From contig NZ_MVAD01000001.1 of NCBI RefSeq assembly GCF_002007115.1, positions 186,001 through 250,000 of the forward strand: a DNA stretch of 64,000 nt, written 5' to 3'. Position numbers and translations under genes: made by a program. Positions 1 to 8,785 of the stretch are shown piece after piece (position 1 is the first letter of the stretch; the number at the start of each line of letters is the position of its first letter). The DNA is from Massilia sp. KIM (GTDB lineage Bacteria > Pseudomonadota > Gammaproteobacteria > Burkholderiales > Burkholderiaceae_D). The notes beneath the pieces were generated by a model. It made no database searches. It was not told where the DNA came from and saw only the letters and a program-made list of their open reading frames with translations.

Positions 1-1308
1 CGACGGCCTGGTGGCGCTGGCCATCGAAGCCAAACCCAAGACCAGCCCGGGCACCGTCGCCTTCTACAACGCCGCCGACCTCAAGCTCCTGAACAGCGTC
101 AAGGTCGGCGCGCTGCCCGACATGCTGACCTTTACGCCGGACGGCCTCAAGGTGCTGGTCGCCAACGAAGGCGAACCGAACAGCTACGGCCAGGCCGACT
201 CGGTCGACCCGGAAGGCTCGGTCAGCATCGTTACCGTCAACCGCGGCGCCACGCCCACGGTCGCGAGCGCCGACTTCAAGGCCTACATCGGCCAGGAAGC
301 GGCGCTGCGCGCCCAGGGCGTGCGCCTCTACGGTCCGGGCGCCAATGCCGCCCAGGATATCGAGCCCGAGTACATCGCCGTCTCCGCCGATGGCCGCACC
401 GCCTACGTGACCCTGCAGGAAAACAATGCGGTCGCGGTGGTCGACGTCGCCACCGCGCGCGTCAGCGCCATCAAGCCGCTCGGCACCAAGAACCACAACC
501 TGGCCGGCATGGGCCTCGACCCCTCGGACGAGGACGGCGTGGCCAACACCAATGACGGCAAGCCGGCGGTGAAAATCGGCCAGTGGCCGGTCAAGGGCAT
601 GTACCTGCCCGATGCGATCGCCTCTTTCAGCGTCGACGGCAACCAGTACCTGATCACCGCCAACGAAGGCGATGCGCGCGCCGACTGGCCGGGCTTCAAC
701 GAGGAAACCCGGGTGCGCGCGCATTGCACCGCGGGCCTCGACCCGGCCGTGTTCGCGGACGTTGCCAACCTGATCCTCGATTCCAACCTCGGCGCCTTCG
801 CATCACGGCAACGCCGAACGGCGGCAGCGCCGGCAAAAACGCCGCCGGCCAGTGCAACGAGCTGTACGCCTTCGGCGCGCGCTCGTTCTCGGTCTGGGAC
901 GCCAACCTGAACCGTGTCTACGACTCGGGCGACGAGTTCGAGAAGAACACCCAGGCTTTGTCCAACGGCCGCTTCAACGCCAGCAACGACAACGACAGCC
1001 TCGACAGCCGCAGCGCCTCCAAGGGTCCGGAGCCGGAAGGCGTGGTGGTCGGCAAGTTCGGCAAGAAGACCTATGCCTTCGTCGGCCTGGAGCGCATCGG
1101 CGGCGTGATGGTCTATGACGTCAGCAAGCCGGCCAGCGCCAGCTTCGTCACTTACCTGAACACCCGCAACAACGCCACCGGCGACCTCGGTCCCGAGGGC
1201 CTGGCCCTGATCCCGGGCGACAAGTCGCCGAACGGCAAGCCGCTGCTCGTCATCGGCAACGAGGTCAGCGGCACGACCGCGATCCTGCAGATCAATCTGC
1301 AGTATTGA
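1..1308 (+). pseudogene. choice-of-anchor I family protein, 3' part, with a frameshift
   Basis: The gene enters from the left edge, so its start is not visible. The first frame gives a beta-propeller-like protein with repeats such as LTFTPDGLKVLVANEGEPN and QYLITANEGDARADW, typical of choice-of-anchor I (alkaline-phosphatase/phytase-associated) extracellular proteins. At about position 793 the reading frame shifts: the frame after NLG turns to nonsense, while the next frame continues in register with RLRITATPNGG and runs to the stop at 1306-1308, including GPEPEGVVVG, LERIGGVMVYD and GPEGLALIPG. Restoring one C in the GGC-GCC stretch would rejoin the frames. Either the gene is recently broken or the assembly has lost one base in a GC-rich stretch. 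Its end lies 6 bp from the convergent nhaA. Confidence 0.75.
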
Positions 1309-1314
1309 GCGTTC

Positions 1315-2538
1315 TCAGCGCGGCGGCTCGACGGCGAGGTCCATGGTCGCCGTGTCGGTGTCCGTGGGCAGGGGCTTGCCGAACAGGCTCAGCCAGGCAA
1401 AGCCCAGGATGCCGGCGCACAGCGAGGCCAGCAGGATCGCCATCTTCGAGGCGTTGATCACATCCGCCTGGCCGGCGAAGGCCAGGTTGGTGATGAAGAT
1501 CGACATCGTGAAGCCGATGCCGCCCAGCAGGCCGGCGCCGAGGATGTGGCGCCAGGACAGGTCGAGCGGCAGGCGGCACAGGCCCAGCAGCACGGCGCCC
1601 AGGCTGAACAGGGTGATGCCGACCGGCTTGCCGATGACCAGGCCGGCCAGGATGCCCAGGCTGTTCGAGGCGCCCAGCTCGTCCATCGCATCGGCGCCGA
1701 TGGTGATCCCGGTGTTGGCCAGCGCGAAGATCGGCAGGATCAGGAAGGTCACCGGCAGGTGCAGGGCGTGCTCCAGCCGGTGCGAGGGTGAATCCGTATC
1801 GTCCTGCTGCTCGGAATAGGGGATGGCGAAGGCCAGCAGCACGCCGGCGATGGTCGCGTGCACGCCCGACTTGAGCATCAGGAACCACATCACCGCGCCG
1901 CCCAGCAGGTAGGGCCACAGCAGCGTGATTTTCAGCACCCGGTTCATGCCCAGCAGCAGGGCGAACAGGACGAGCGCGCCCACCAGGTAGGCGAAGGCCA
2001 GATCGGCCGTGTAGAACAGGGCGATCACCACGATCGCGCCCAGGTCGTCCATCACGGCCAGGGCGGTGAGAAAGATCTTCAGCGAAGCCGGGACGCGGCT
2101 GCCCAGCAGGGCCAGCACGCCAAGGGCGAAGGCGATGTCGGTCGCCATCGGAATGCCGACCCCGGCCTGGAAGGGTGTGCCGGCGTTCAGCGCGAAATGG
2201 ATCAGGGCCGGCACGCAGATGCCGCCCGCGGCCGCCACGATGGGCAGCAGGGCATGGCGCAAGTCGGACAGCTCGCCATTGACCAGCTCGCGCTTGAGCT
2301 CGAGGCCGATCAGGAGAAAGAAGATGGCCATCAGGGCATCGTTCACCCACAGCTCCACGCTCAGGCCGGCGACCACCGTGTGCCAGAAGCCGAGGTAGGC
2401 GGGCGCGTAGGCCGAGTTCGCCAAGACCAGCGAGGCGAAGGTGCAGAGGATGAGGACGAAGGCGCCGCTCTTCTTGGAACGGAAGAAGAGTTCGAAGGCG
2501 AGGGAAAGCTGTTTCTGGATCGAAGCGGTAGCGGTCAT
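1315..2538 (-). CDS. nhaA: Na+/H+ antiporter NhaA
   Basis: A 407-residue inner-membrane protein with the NhaA fold. It exchanges sodium or lithium for protons and helps in salt and alkaline-pH tolerance. Visible hallmarks are LIGLELKRELVNGEL near residues 76-90, the TDIAFALG segment with Asp134, and AVMDDLGAI with the paired Asp164-Asp165, matching E. coli Asp133, Asp163 and Asp164, which bind ions. Length is close to the family norm (about 390). The ATG at 2538 begins MTATASIQKQ and is followed by the expected N-terminal amphipathic stretch. It stands alone between a convergent gene and the RDD gene, 97 bp away, so it is probably transcribed on its own. Confidence 0.95.
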   Translation of the reverse strand: MTATASIQKQLSLAFELFFRSKKSGAFVLILCTFASLVLANSAYAPAYLGFWHTVVAGLSVELWVNDALMAIFFLLIGLELKRELVNGELSDLRHALLPIVAAAGGICVPALIHFALNAGTPFQAGVGIPMATDIAFALGVLALLGSRVPASLKIFLTALAVMDDLGAIVVIALFYTADLAFAYLVGALVLFALLLGMNRVLKITLLWPYLLGGAVMWFLMLKSGVHATIAGVLLAFAIPYSEQQDDTDSPSHRLEHALHLPVTFLILPIFALANTGITIGADAMDELGASNSLGILAGLVIGKPVGITLFSLGAVLLGLCRLPLDLSWRHILGAGLLGGIGFTMSIFITNLAFAGQADVINASKMAILLASLCAGILGFAWLSLFGKPLPTDTDTATMDLAVEPPR

Positions 2539-2635
2539 GGGTTCAGGTCGCGCGAGGGCCGCGCGGCGGCCCGACCGGCGCTGAACCTGTCAGGCCACCA
2601 CGGCCTTGACACCCAGGCAAGAGTGTAACACGCCT

Positions 2636-3172
2636 TCAGGCGCGTACAGGCTTGGAGAACAGGACCAGGCGGGTGCCAGCCAGCCTGTCGTGCAGGAACT
2701 GCCGGTCCTTGTCGAGGAAGGCGGTGAGGGCCCAGGCCAGCACGCCGATACCGAGGGCGATGGCGATCTCGCCTTTGGCGTGCAGGCCGAACACGGCGCA
2801 CACCAGCAGGGCCGGCGCGAACCAGCCCCAGGCCAGCAGGTAGCGCAGGGCGGCGGTGCGCCAGGACAGGCGCGCCTGGCCGGGGCGGACCACCTTCATG
2901 CGCCAGGTCTTCATCGCCAGCGTGTGGCCGCTGTCGACCCAGCACCAGATGAAATAGGCGCCCGTGACCAGGAACAGGAAGACCTTCAGGCCGACCTGGT
3001 AGGCCGGCTCCTGGCGGTTGCCGGTGAGCAGGAGGTAGACCAGCACCGCCAGCATCTCGACTGCGAACAGCAGGAAGCCCTCGTACACCATCGCCAGCAC
3101 GCGGCGCTTGACGGTCGGAACGGCGGCTGCGGTCGGCGCGACCGCAGCTTCGGCGGGGCTAGTTGCTTGCAT
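2636..3172 (-). CDS. RDD family membrane protein
   Basis: A 178-residue protein starting at the ATG at 3172. A longer reading from 3277 would add an Arg/Pro-rich stretch that is only the shadow of the upstream gene. It begins MQATSPAEAA, then has a VKRRVLAMVYEGFLLFAVE segment, several hydrophobic helices, and the C-terminal DRQFLHDRLAGTRLV signature of RDD proteins. RDD proteins are small integral membrane proteins of unclear function; some have been linked to ion transport. The start lies inside the end of the DUF3106 gene (14-bp overlap), so translation is probably coupled. It is the last gene of the sigma factor operon. Confidence 0.85.
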   Translation of the reverse strand: MQATSPAEAAVAPTAAAVPTVKRRVLAMVYEGFLLFAVEMLAVLVYLLLTGNRQEPAYQVGLKVFLFLVTGAYFIWCWVDSGHTLAMKTWRMKVVRPGQARLSWRTAALRYLLAWGWFAPALLVCAVFGLHAKGEIAIALGIGVLAWALTAFLDKDRQFLHDRLAGTRLVLFSKPVRA

Positions 3173-3950
3173 TCTGCGGCGATGGGGGAATGGAAGGGGG
3201 AGCCGACGGCATGGCCGGCGCGCTGTGCGCGCCGGAAGCCGGGACGCCAGAGGCCGGTGCGCTGGACGCCGGGGCATTCGGGGCCGGCGCGCCCGGTAGG
3301 GCTGGGCTTGCGCCCGGGCTGGCCGCCGTCGCCGGCGCCGGCTCGGCGCCCGGCAGGGTGATGCAGGAAGCGCCGCGGCGCGTGGTATTGGGCGGGCAGC
3401 TGGTCGGCGCGATCAGGGTCGGCGACTCCGGCAGGGCCACCGGGGCCGGCTTGCGGGCGGATTTCGCCAGCTTGCGCTTTTGTTCTTCAGACAGTTGCTT
3501 GTAGCTTTCCCAGGTGGCGGCCTTGTCGCCCGGCGACAGGCTGCGTGCCTTGCTGAAATTCTCGCGCGCCAGGTTACGCTGCTCCGGGGTAAGCTTCATC
3601 CATTCGCGCATGCGCTCGTGCACGCGCTGCTGTTCGGTCGGGCTCATCGAGCTGAAGCGCTGCGACAGTTCGAGCCAGCGGCGCTTGCGCAGGCCGCCGA
3701 GCTGGTCCCACTCGGCCTGCAAGGGCGCGAGCGCGCGCTGCTGGGCAGGGGTGAGATCGCGCCACAGGGGCTTGTCCAGGGTTTTCGGCGCGGGGCGGGC
3801 GCCGGCCGCCGAGGCCGCGGTCGCCGAAGCCGGCGCCGAGGAAGGCGTGCTGCTGCGGTCGACGATGAACCAGGCGACGGCGCCGGCCACCAGGACCGCA
3901 GCCGCCGTTCCCAGCAGGGCGACGCGAGGCTTCGAAGCGGGTTTCGTCAT
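3159..3950 (-). CDS. DUF3106 domain protein, membrane-anchored
   Basis: A 263-residue protein. Residues about 9-30 form one hydrophobic helix (VALLGTAAAVLVAGAVAWFIV), followed by an Ala/Ser/Pro linker. Residues 58-165 form the charged helical DUF3106 core: PLWRDLTPAQQRALAPL, SSMSPTEQQRVHERM, LTPEQRNLARENF and LSEEQKRKLA, a repeated xLTPEQ-type pattern. The C-terminal third is Pro/Ala/Ser-rich low complexity. Topology suggests a short cytoplasmic N-terminus and a periplasmic body. Its start overlaps the end of the DUF3619 gene by 4 bp (ATGA), placing it in the sigma factor operon. Function is unknown; the helical repeats resemble periplasmic LTXXQ-type sensor proteins, but that link is inference. 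Confidence 0.8.
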   Translation of the reverse strand: MTKPASKPRVALLGTAAAVLVAGAVAWFIVDRSSTPSSAPASATAASAAGARPAPKTLDKPLWRDLTPAQQRALAPLQAEWDQLGGLRKRRWLELSQRFSSMSPTEQQRVHERMREWMKLTPEQRNLARENFSKARSLSPGDKAATWESYKQLSEEQKRKLAKSARKPAPVALPESPTLIAPTSCPPNTTRRGASCITLPGAEPAPATAASPGASPALPGAPAPNAPASSAPASGVPASGAHSAPAMPSAPPSIPPSPQNASN

Positions 3951-4345
3951 TGCTGGCGCTGCTGCGACTCCAGGTAGACGGGGAAGCCTTTGTCGAGATA
4001 AGCGGTCAGCGGCAATTCATCGGCCAGCACGGCGGCGTCGATGTCGGCCAGGTCGGCGAGGCGCTGTTGCTGTTCGTACTGGTAGACCCCACCCATGCCG
4101 ATCACCAGGGCCAGCAGCGGCACGGCGACGCCCAGGCGCGCCAGGCTCGGCCCGCTGAGCAGGGTCTCGAAGTCGAACCAGCCGCGGCGCGGCGCCTGCT
4201 GCCTGGACGCATCCGGCTTCTTGCGGGCCATGGCGCGGGCGCGCGCCTGCGCCAGCCGGTCGGTGGTCGAAGCCGGCAGTGCGTCGAGCTGTTCGTTCAG
4301 CGCGTGGCGTATCTTGTACGCCAGGTTGATGTCGTCGGTGTTCAT
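3947..4345 (-). CDS. DUF3619 family single-pass membrane protein
   Basis: A 132-residue protein. The ATG at 4345 gives MNTDDINLAYKIRHALNEQL and overlaps the sigma factor stop codon as ATGA, which decides the start over longer readings. The first 70 residues are charged and helical (cytoplasmic by prediction), one hydrophobic helix follows (LARLGVAVPLLALVIGMGGVY), and a short C-terminal part ends in PLTAYLDKGFPVYLES. Members of DUF3619 occur next to this sigma factor in many betaproteobacteria, from my knowledge of the group. The topology and coupling would suit an anti-sigma factor, but I see no zinc-binding HxxxCxxC motif, so that role is only a proposal. Confidence 0.8.
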   Translation of the reverse strand: MNTDDINLAYKIRHALNEQLDALPASTTDRLAQARARAMARKKPDASRQQAPRRGWFDFETLLSGPSLARLGVAVPLLALVIGMGGVYQYEQQQRLADLADIDAAVLADELPLTAYLDKGFPVYLESQQRQQ

Positions 4346-4908
4346 AATGTGATTCCCTTGGCCTTGAGCGCATCGGCGAGGGCGTGGGTGGCGCGGGAAC
4401 AATGTGTCTTTACGCTACCCTCCGAGCAGCCCATCGCTTCGGCCGTCTCGGCCACGTCCATATCCTGCCAGTAACGCATGAGGAAGGCTTCCCGTTGACG
4501 CGCGGGGAGCTTTTGCACTTCTTCTTCGATCAGGCGCAAGGTTTGTGCGCGTTCTAGCTGGTCCGCGCCGGATTCCGTCGCCGATCCTTCCTCGGCTTCA
4601 TACGAGGAAAGTATATCAAATTCGTCATCGTCTCCCTCCCGGCCGCCGAAGCCCGAGAACAGACTGACCCAGGTGTTGCGCACCTTCTCGCGCCGGAAGT
4701 AGTCGAGGATGGTCGTCTGGAGGATGCGCTGGAACAGGGCGGGCAGCTCGGCCACCGGTTTGTCGCCGTATTTCTCGGCCAGCTTGATCATGGCGTCCTG
4801 GACGATGTCCAGGGCCGCCTCGTCCTTGCGCACCGCATACACCGCCTGCTTGAACGCGCGCCGTTCGACATTCTCGAGGAAGTCGTTGAGTTCTTTGTCT
4901 GTGGCCAT
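4342..4908 (-). CDS. RNA polymerase sigma factor, ECF-like sigma-70 family
   Basis: A 188-residue sigma-70 family protein. Region 2 covers about residues 15-80 (AFKQAVYAVRKDEAALDIVQ, ALFQRILQTTILDYFRREK). An acidic linker of about 40 residues containing EGDDDEFDI follows. Region 4 covers about 125-180, with KLPARQREAFLMRYWQDM and the helix-turn-helix DVAETAEAMGCSEGSVKTH. It lacks regions 1 and 3, as in ECF factors. It heads an operon with DUF3619, DUF3106 and RDD genes, joined by ATGA overlaps. No promoter could be assigned with confidence in the 234 bp to the divergent dioxygenase gene. Its regulon cannot be told from this window. Confidence 0.9.
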   Translation of the reverse strand: MATDKELNDFLENVERRAFKQAVYAVRKDEAALDIVQDAMIKLAEKYGDKPVAELPALFQRILQTTILDYFRREKVRNTWVSLFSGFGGREGDDDEFDILSSYEAEEGSATESGADQLERAQTLRLIEEEVQKLPARQREAFLMRYWQDMDVAETAEAMGCSEGSVKTHCSRATHALADALKAKGITL

Positions 4909-5142
4909 GCGGGTTCAGGGAAGCGTTCTTGCTCATGCCTTAGGGAAAACTGACGAATCCTAGCAAAAATCCTTCCGGCATGCACCGGAATCGCACAGTT
5001 GGGCACCCGGTCGGGGCATGGGCTGGCGGAAAGGAGCGGCCCGGGCGGCAGCAAAAACCGCATGAGCATCCTCGAAATGATTCGTTGTTGGGCCAATAGT
5101 GTCTGGCTATTCTGGAAAAACGATCCATCAGCACAGACTCTC

Positions 5143-6018
5143 ATGCCACTCGATTCGCACCGCCAGGAATTCGACATCCGCCCCTTCGCCGGCGCCGCCC
5201 TCGGGGCCGAAGTGCTGGGCCTCGACCTGTCCCGCCCGGTCAGCGAGGAGGACTTCCAGCGCCTGCACCGCGCCCACCTCGACCATCACGTGCTGGTGTT
5301 CCGCGACCAGCACATCACCCCCGCCGAGCAGGTGGCCTTCAGCCGCCGCTTCGGCGAGCTGCAGATCCACGTGCTGCGCCAGTTCCAGCTGCCCGAGCAC
5401 CCCGAGGTCCTGGTCATTTCCAACATCCGCGAGAACGGCGAGCCGATCGGCCTGGGCGACGCCGGCCACTTCTGGCACTCCGACCTGTCCTACAAGGAGA
5501 CCCCGAGCCTGGGCTCGATGCTGCACGCCCAGGAATTGCCGGAAGAGGGCGGCGACACCCTGTTCGCCAACCAGCACCTGGCCTGGGACAGCCTGCCGGC
5601 CTGGCTCAAGCGCGAGGTCGAGGGCTTGCAGGCCGAGCACTGGTACCTGGCGCGCTATGAAGACCTGCGCGCGCGCAACCCCTGGCGCCCCAGGCTGACC
5701 CAGGAACAGATCGACGAGGTCAAACCGGTGGTCCACCCGGTGGTGCGCACCCATCCGGAAACCGGACGCCGCGCCCTGTTCGTCAGCGAGCACTTCACCA
5801 CCCGCCTGCTGGGCGTGCCGGAGGCGCGCAGCCGCGAGCTGCTGGATGCCCTGTTCGCCCACAGCACCCGCGAGGAGTTTATTTACCGCCACCAGTGGAA
5901 GCCCCATGACATGGTGTTCTGGGACAACCGCTCGCTCCTGCACCTGGCGGCCGGCTGCCCCGAGCACCTGCGCCGCAAGCTCTACCGCACCACCATCGCG
6001 GGCGACGTCCCGTTCTGA
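5143..6018 (+). CDS. TauD/TfdA family Fe(II)/2-oxoglutarate-dependent dioxygenase
   Basis: A 291-residue non-haem iron dioxygenase. The 2-His-1-Asp facial triad is visible as His112 and Asp114 in HFWHSDLSY and His267 in DNRSLLHLA; Arg282 in KLYRTT, 15 residues on, fits the 2-oxoglutarate carboxylate ligand. Such enzymes hydroxylate sulfonates, alkyl sulfates or aryloxyacids, leading to desulfonation or ether cleavage. I place the start at 5143 (MPLDSHRQEFDIRPF) because family homology begins there; upstream in-frame starts at 5062 or 4999 add unrelated sequence. It precedes an ABC importer by 11 bp, so the imported compound is probably its substrate. The exact substrate cannot be read from the sequence. 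Confidence 0.88.
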   Translation: MPLDSHRQEFDIRPFAGAALGAEVLGLDLSRPVSEEDFQRLHRAHLDHHVLVFRDQHITPAEQVAFSRRFGELQIHVLRQFQLPEHPEVLVISNIRENGEPIGLGDAGHFWHSDLSYKETPSLGSMLHAQELPEEGGDTLFANQHLAWDSLPAWLKREVEGLQAEHWYLARYEDLRARNPWRPRLTQEQIDEVKPVVHPVVRTHPETGRRALFVSEHFTTRLLGVPEARSRELLDALFAHSTREEFIYRHQWKPHDMVFWDNRSLLHLAAGCPEHLRRKLYRTTIAGDVPF

Positions 6019-6029
6019 TCGAGGAAAGC

Positions 6030-7034
6030 ATGTCCATGTATAAGAAGATCGCCGCCGGCGCGCTGGCGCTGGCCCTCGGCCTGCCCGCGCTGGCCCAGGC
6101 TGAAGGCAAGATCCGCATCGCCGAGCAGTTCGGCGTGGTCTATTTGCTGCTGAACGTGGCGCAAGACCAGAAGCTCATCGAAAAACACGGCCGCAAGCAG
6201 GGCATCGAGATCGATGTCGACTGGGTCAAGCTCTCGGGCGGCGCGGCCACCAACGACGCGCTGCTGTCGGGCTCGGTGGACGTGGTGGGCGCCGGCCTGG
6301 GTCCGCTGTTCACCATCTGGGACCGCACCCGGGGCCGCCAGAACGTGCGCGCCGTCGCTTCGCTCGGCAATTTCCCGTACTACTTGGTGAGCACCAACCC
6401 GGCGGTCAAGACCATCGCCGACTTCAGCGACAAGGACCGCATCGCCCTGCCGGCCGTCACGGTCTCGGTGCAGGCGCGCATCCTGCAACTGGCCGCCGCC
6501 AAGCAATGGGGCAAGGAACAGTACAAGAAGCTCGACCCGATCACCCAGACCGTGCCGCATCCGGACGCGGCGGCCGCCATCATCGCCGGCAAGACCGAGC
6601 TCAACGCGCACTTCGGCAACCCGCCTTTCCAGGACCAGGAACTGGCCGGCAACCCCAAGGCCCACGTGGTGCTCGATTCCTACCAGGTGCTGGGCGGCCC
6701 CAGCTCGGCCACCGTGCTCTACGCGACCGAGAAATTCGTGAAGGAGAACCCGAAGACCACCCGCGCCTTCATCGACGCCCTGGTCGAGGCGGCCCAACTG
6801 GCCAGCAGCAATCCGGAAGCCGCCGCCGACGCCTATCTGCGCGTCAACAAAGGCAATATCGACCGCGCGCTGCTGGTGAAGGTCATCAAGGATCCCAAGG
6901 TGCAGTTCAAGGTCGCGCCCCAGAACACCCTGGGCCTGGCGCAATTCCTGCACGAGGTCGGCGCGATCAAGAACAAGCCGGCCAGCTGGCGCGATTACTT
7001 CTTCGCCCATCCGGCCGTGGACACGGGTAGCTGA
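6030..7034 (+). CDS. ABC transporter substrate-binding protein, sulfonate/nitrate/taurine type
   Basis: A 334-residue periplasmic binding protein. A Sec signal peptide occupies about residues 1-24 (Lys-rich start, AAGALALALGLPALAQA, cleavage before EGK). The mature part has the NMT1/SsuA-like fold: GVVYLLLNVAQDQ, LSGGAATNDALLSGSVDVVG and HFGNPPFQDQELAG. It delivers a small anion-like ligand, probably an organosulfur compound, to the membrane components encoded next. It lies 11 bp after the dioxygenase gene and ends in a TGA touching the ATG of the ATPase gene. The mix of dioxygenase and importer suggests a sulfur-scavenging operon; taurine itself is not proven. Confidence 0.9.
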   Translation: MSMYKKIAAGALALALGLPALAQAEGKIRIAEQFGVVYLLLNVAQDQKLIEKHGRKQGIEIDVDWVKLSGGAATNDALLSGSVDVVGAGLGPLFTIWDRTRGRQNVRAVASLGNFPYYLVSTNPAVKTIADFSDKDRIALPAVTVSVQARILQLAAAKQWGKEQYKKLDPITQTVPHPDAAAAIIAGKTELNAHFGNPPFQDQELAGNPKAHVVLDSYQVLGGPSSATVLYATEKFVKENPKTTRAFIDALVEAAQLASSNPEAAADAYLRVNKGNIDRALLVKVIKDPKVQFKVAPQNTLGLAQFLHEVGAIKNKPASWRDYFFAHPAVDTGS

Positions 7035-7868
7035 ATGGGCTCGACCAGCTTCGTCCCTTCGCTGGTGCCGTCCGAGCCGCTGCTGCGCGCCGAGCACCTG
7101 ACCCTCGACTATCCGGGCGAGCACGGCGTCGTGCGCGCTTTGGACGACGTCAGCTTCGAGGTCCACCGCGGCGATCGCTTCGTGCTGCTGGGGCCCTCGG
7201 GCTGCGGCAAGTCGACCCTGCTCAAGGCCGTCGGCGGCTTCATCCAGCCGCAGGCGGGCAGCCTGAGCCTGGCCGGCAAGCCGGTCACGGGGCCGGGCCT
7301 GGACCGCATCGTGGTATTCCAGGAATTCGACCAGCTGCCGCCCTGGAAGACGGTGCGGCAGAACGTGATGTTCCCGATGCTGGCGAGCGGCCTCAGGAAG
7401 GCCGAGGCCGACGCTCGCGCCCGCCACTGGCTGGGCAAGGTCGGCCTGGCGCGTTTCGCAGAGGCCTATCCGCATACGCTCTCGGGCGGCATGAAGGCGC
7501 GGGTGGCGATCGCCCGCGCCCTGGCCATGCAGCCGGCCGTGCTGCTGATGGACGAACCCTTCGCCGCGCTGGACGCGCTGACCCGCCGCAGCATGCAGGA
7601 AGAGCTGCAGGCGCTGTGGGAAGAGATCGGCTTCACCATGCTGTTCGTGACCCACTCGATCGAGGAAGCGCTGGTGGTGGGCAACCGCATCCTGCTGCTC
7701 TCGCCCCATCCGGGCCGCGTGCGCGCCGAGCTCAATAGCCACCAGTTCAGCCTGTCCAGCGCCGGCAGCCAGGAGTTCCAGGCCGCCACCCAGCGCATCC
7801 ACGGCCTGTTGTTCGGCCCCGAATCCGGCCAGCCGGCCCCACCCGATACCTTCGCCACAGTACGATGA
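7035..7868 (+). CDS. ABC transporter ATP-binding protein, SsuB/TauB-like
   Basis: A 277-residue nucleotide-binding subunit. Walker A GPSGCGKST is at about residues 53-61, the signature LSGGMKARVAIARAL starts near residue 150, Walker B VLLMDEPFAALD lies near 169-180, and the switch His sits in FVTHSIEEAL. The signature reads LSGGMK rather than the usual LSGGQ, a variant common in this importer family. It binds ATP to drive uptake through the permease encoded next. The ATG directly follows the binding-protein stop codon, and the gene end overlaps the permease start by 4 bp. Confidence 0.93.
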   Translation: MGSTSFVPSLVPSEPLLRAEHLTLDYPGEHGVVRALDDVSFEVHRGDRFVLLGPSGCGKSTLLKAVGGFIQPQAGSLSLAGKPVTGPGLDRIVVFQEFDQLPPWKTVRQNVMFPMLASGLRKAEADARARHWLGKVGLARFAEAYPHTLSGGMKARVAIARALAMQPAVLLMDEPFAALDALTRRSMQEELQALWEEIGFTMLFVTHSIEEALVVGNRILLLSPHPGRVRAELNSHQFSLSSAGSQEFQAATQRIHGLLFGPESGQPAPPDTFATVR

Positions 7869-8749
7869 ACGCCTTTCGTGAACCGCCGGTGCGCCCGGAA
7901 TTCATCCTCGAACCCCGCATGGTGGTGTCTCCGAGCTTTGCCGCCCAGGCCCCCGTGGCCCGGGCGTCTCCTTTTCCGCTGCGCGACCTGGCCTGGCTGC
8001 GCAAGCTCGGCATCCTGCTGGCGCTCGCCCTGGTGTGGGAAGGACTGGCGCGCTGGTTCGACAACGACCTGCTGCTGCCCGGCGCGCTCCAGACCGCCAA
8101 GGCCTTCGCCGACGGCGTGCTGAGCGGCGAGCTGTTCGGGTACGTGCGCGTGTCGCTGGCCGTGCTGGTCCAGGGCTTCCTGCTGGGCGTGGGCGGCGCC
8201 TTCCTGCTGACCTGGCTGGCCGTGTCGAGCCGCTGGGGACGCGAACTGATCGACACCCTGACCGCCATGTTCAATCCCTTGCCGGCGATCGCCTTGCTGC
8301 CCCTGGCCCTGCTGTGGTTCGGCCTGGGCAAGGGCAGCCTGCTGATGGTGCTGATGCACTCGGTGCTGTGGCCGCTCACCCTGAACGCGACGGCGGGCTT
8401 TCGCGCGGTGCCCGAGACCCTGCGCATGGCCGGACGCAACTACGGCCTGGGCGGCTTGCGCATGGTCCTGCAGATCCTGATCCCGGCCGCCTTGCCCTCG
8501 ATCCTGTCGGGCCTGAAGATCGGCTGGGCCTTCGCCTGGCGCACCCTGATCGCGGCTGAGTTGGTTTTTGGCAGCACCTCGGGGCAGGGCGGGCTGGGCT
8601 GGTTCATCTTCCAGAGCCGCAACGAACTCTTCACCGACAAGGTGTTCGCCGGCCTGGCCGCCGTCATCCTCATCGGTCTCGCCGTCGAGGCCGCCATCTT
8701 CCAGACCCTGGAACGTTGCACGGTCCGGCGCTGGGGCATGCAGCGCTGA
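7865..8749 (+). CDS. ABC transporter permease, SsuC/TauC-like
   Basis: A 294-residue membrane protein of the BPD_transp_1 family. After a polar N-terminus of about 45 residues there are roughly six hydrophobic helices. The EAA loop that contacts the ATPase is visible as ETLRMAGRNYGLGGLRMVLQILIPAA followed by LPSILSGLKIGWAFAWRTL. It forms the translocation channel of the importer. The start overlaps the ATPase gene end (ATGA). The unusually long N-terminus is partly shared with the overlap region, and a later start cannot be excluded. A GC-rich hairpin follows the stop by 5 bp and probably ends the operon. Confidence 0.92.
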   Translation: MNAFREPPVRPEFILEPRMVVSPSFAAQAPVARASPFPLRDLAWLRKLGILLALALVWEGLARWFDNDLLLPGALQTAKAFADGVLSGELFGYVRVSLAVLVQGFLLGVGGAFLLTWLAVSSRWGRELIDTLTAMFNPLPAIALLPLALLWFGLGKGSLLMVLMHSVLWPLTLNATAGFRAVPETLRMAGRNYGLGGLRMVLQILIPAALPSILSGLKIGWAFAWRTLIAAELVFGSTSGQGGLGWFIFQSRNELFTDKVFAGLAAVILIGLAVEAAIFQTLERCTVRRWGMQR

Positions 8750-8753
8750 GCGC

Positions 8754-8785
8754 GGCGCCCCGTTTTGGGGCGCCCAAGATTTTCC
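8754..8785 (+). terminator. putative intrinsic terminator of the dioxygenase/ABC operon
   Basis: Perfect 8-bp stem GGCGCCCC / GGGGCGCC with a 5-nt loop (GTTTT), followed by CAAGATTTTCC, a weak T-tract. It starts 5 bp after the permease stop codon. The weak T-tract lowers certainty. Confidence 0.6.
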
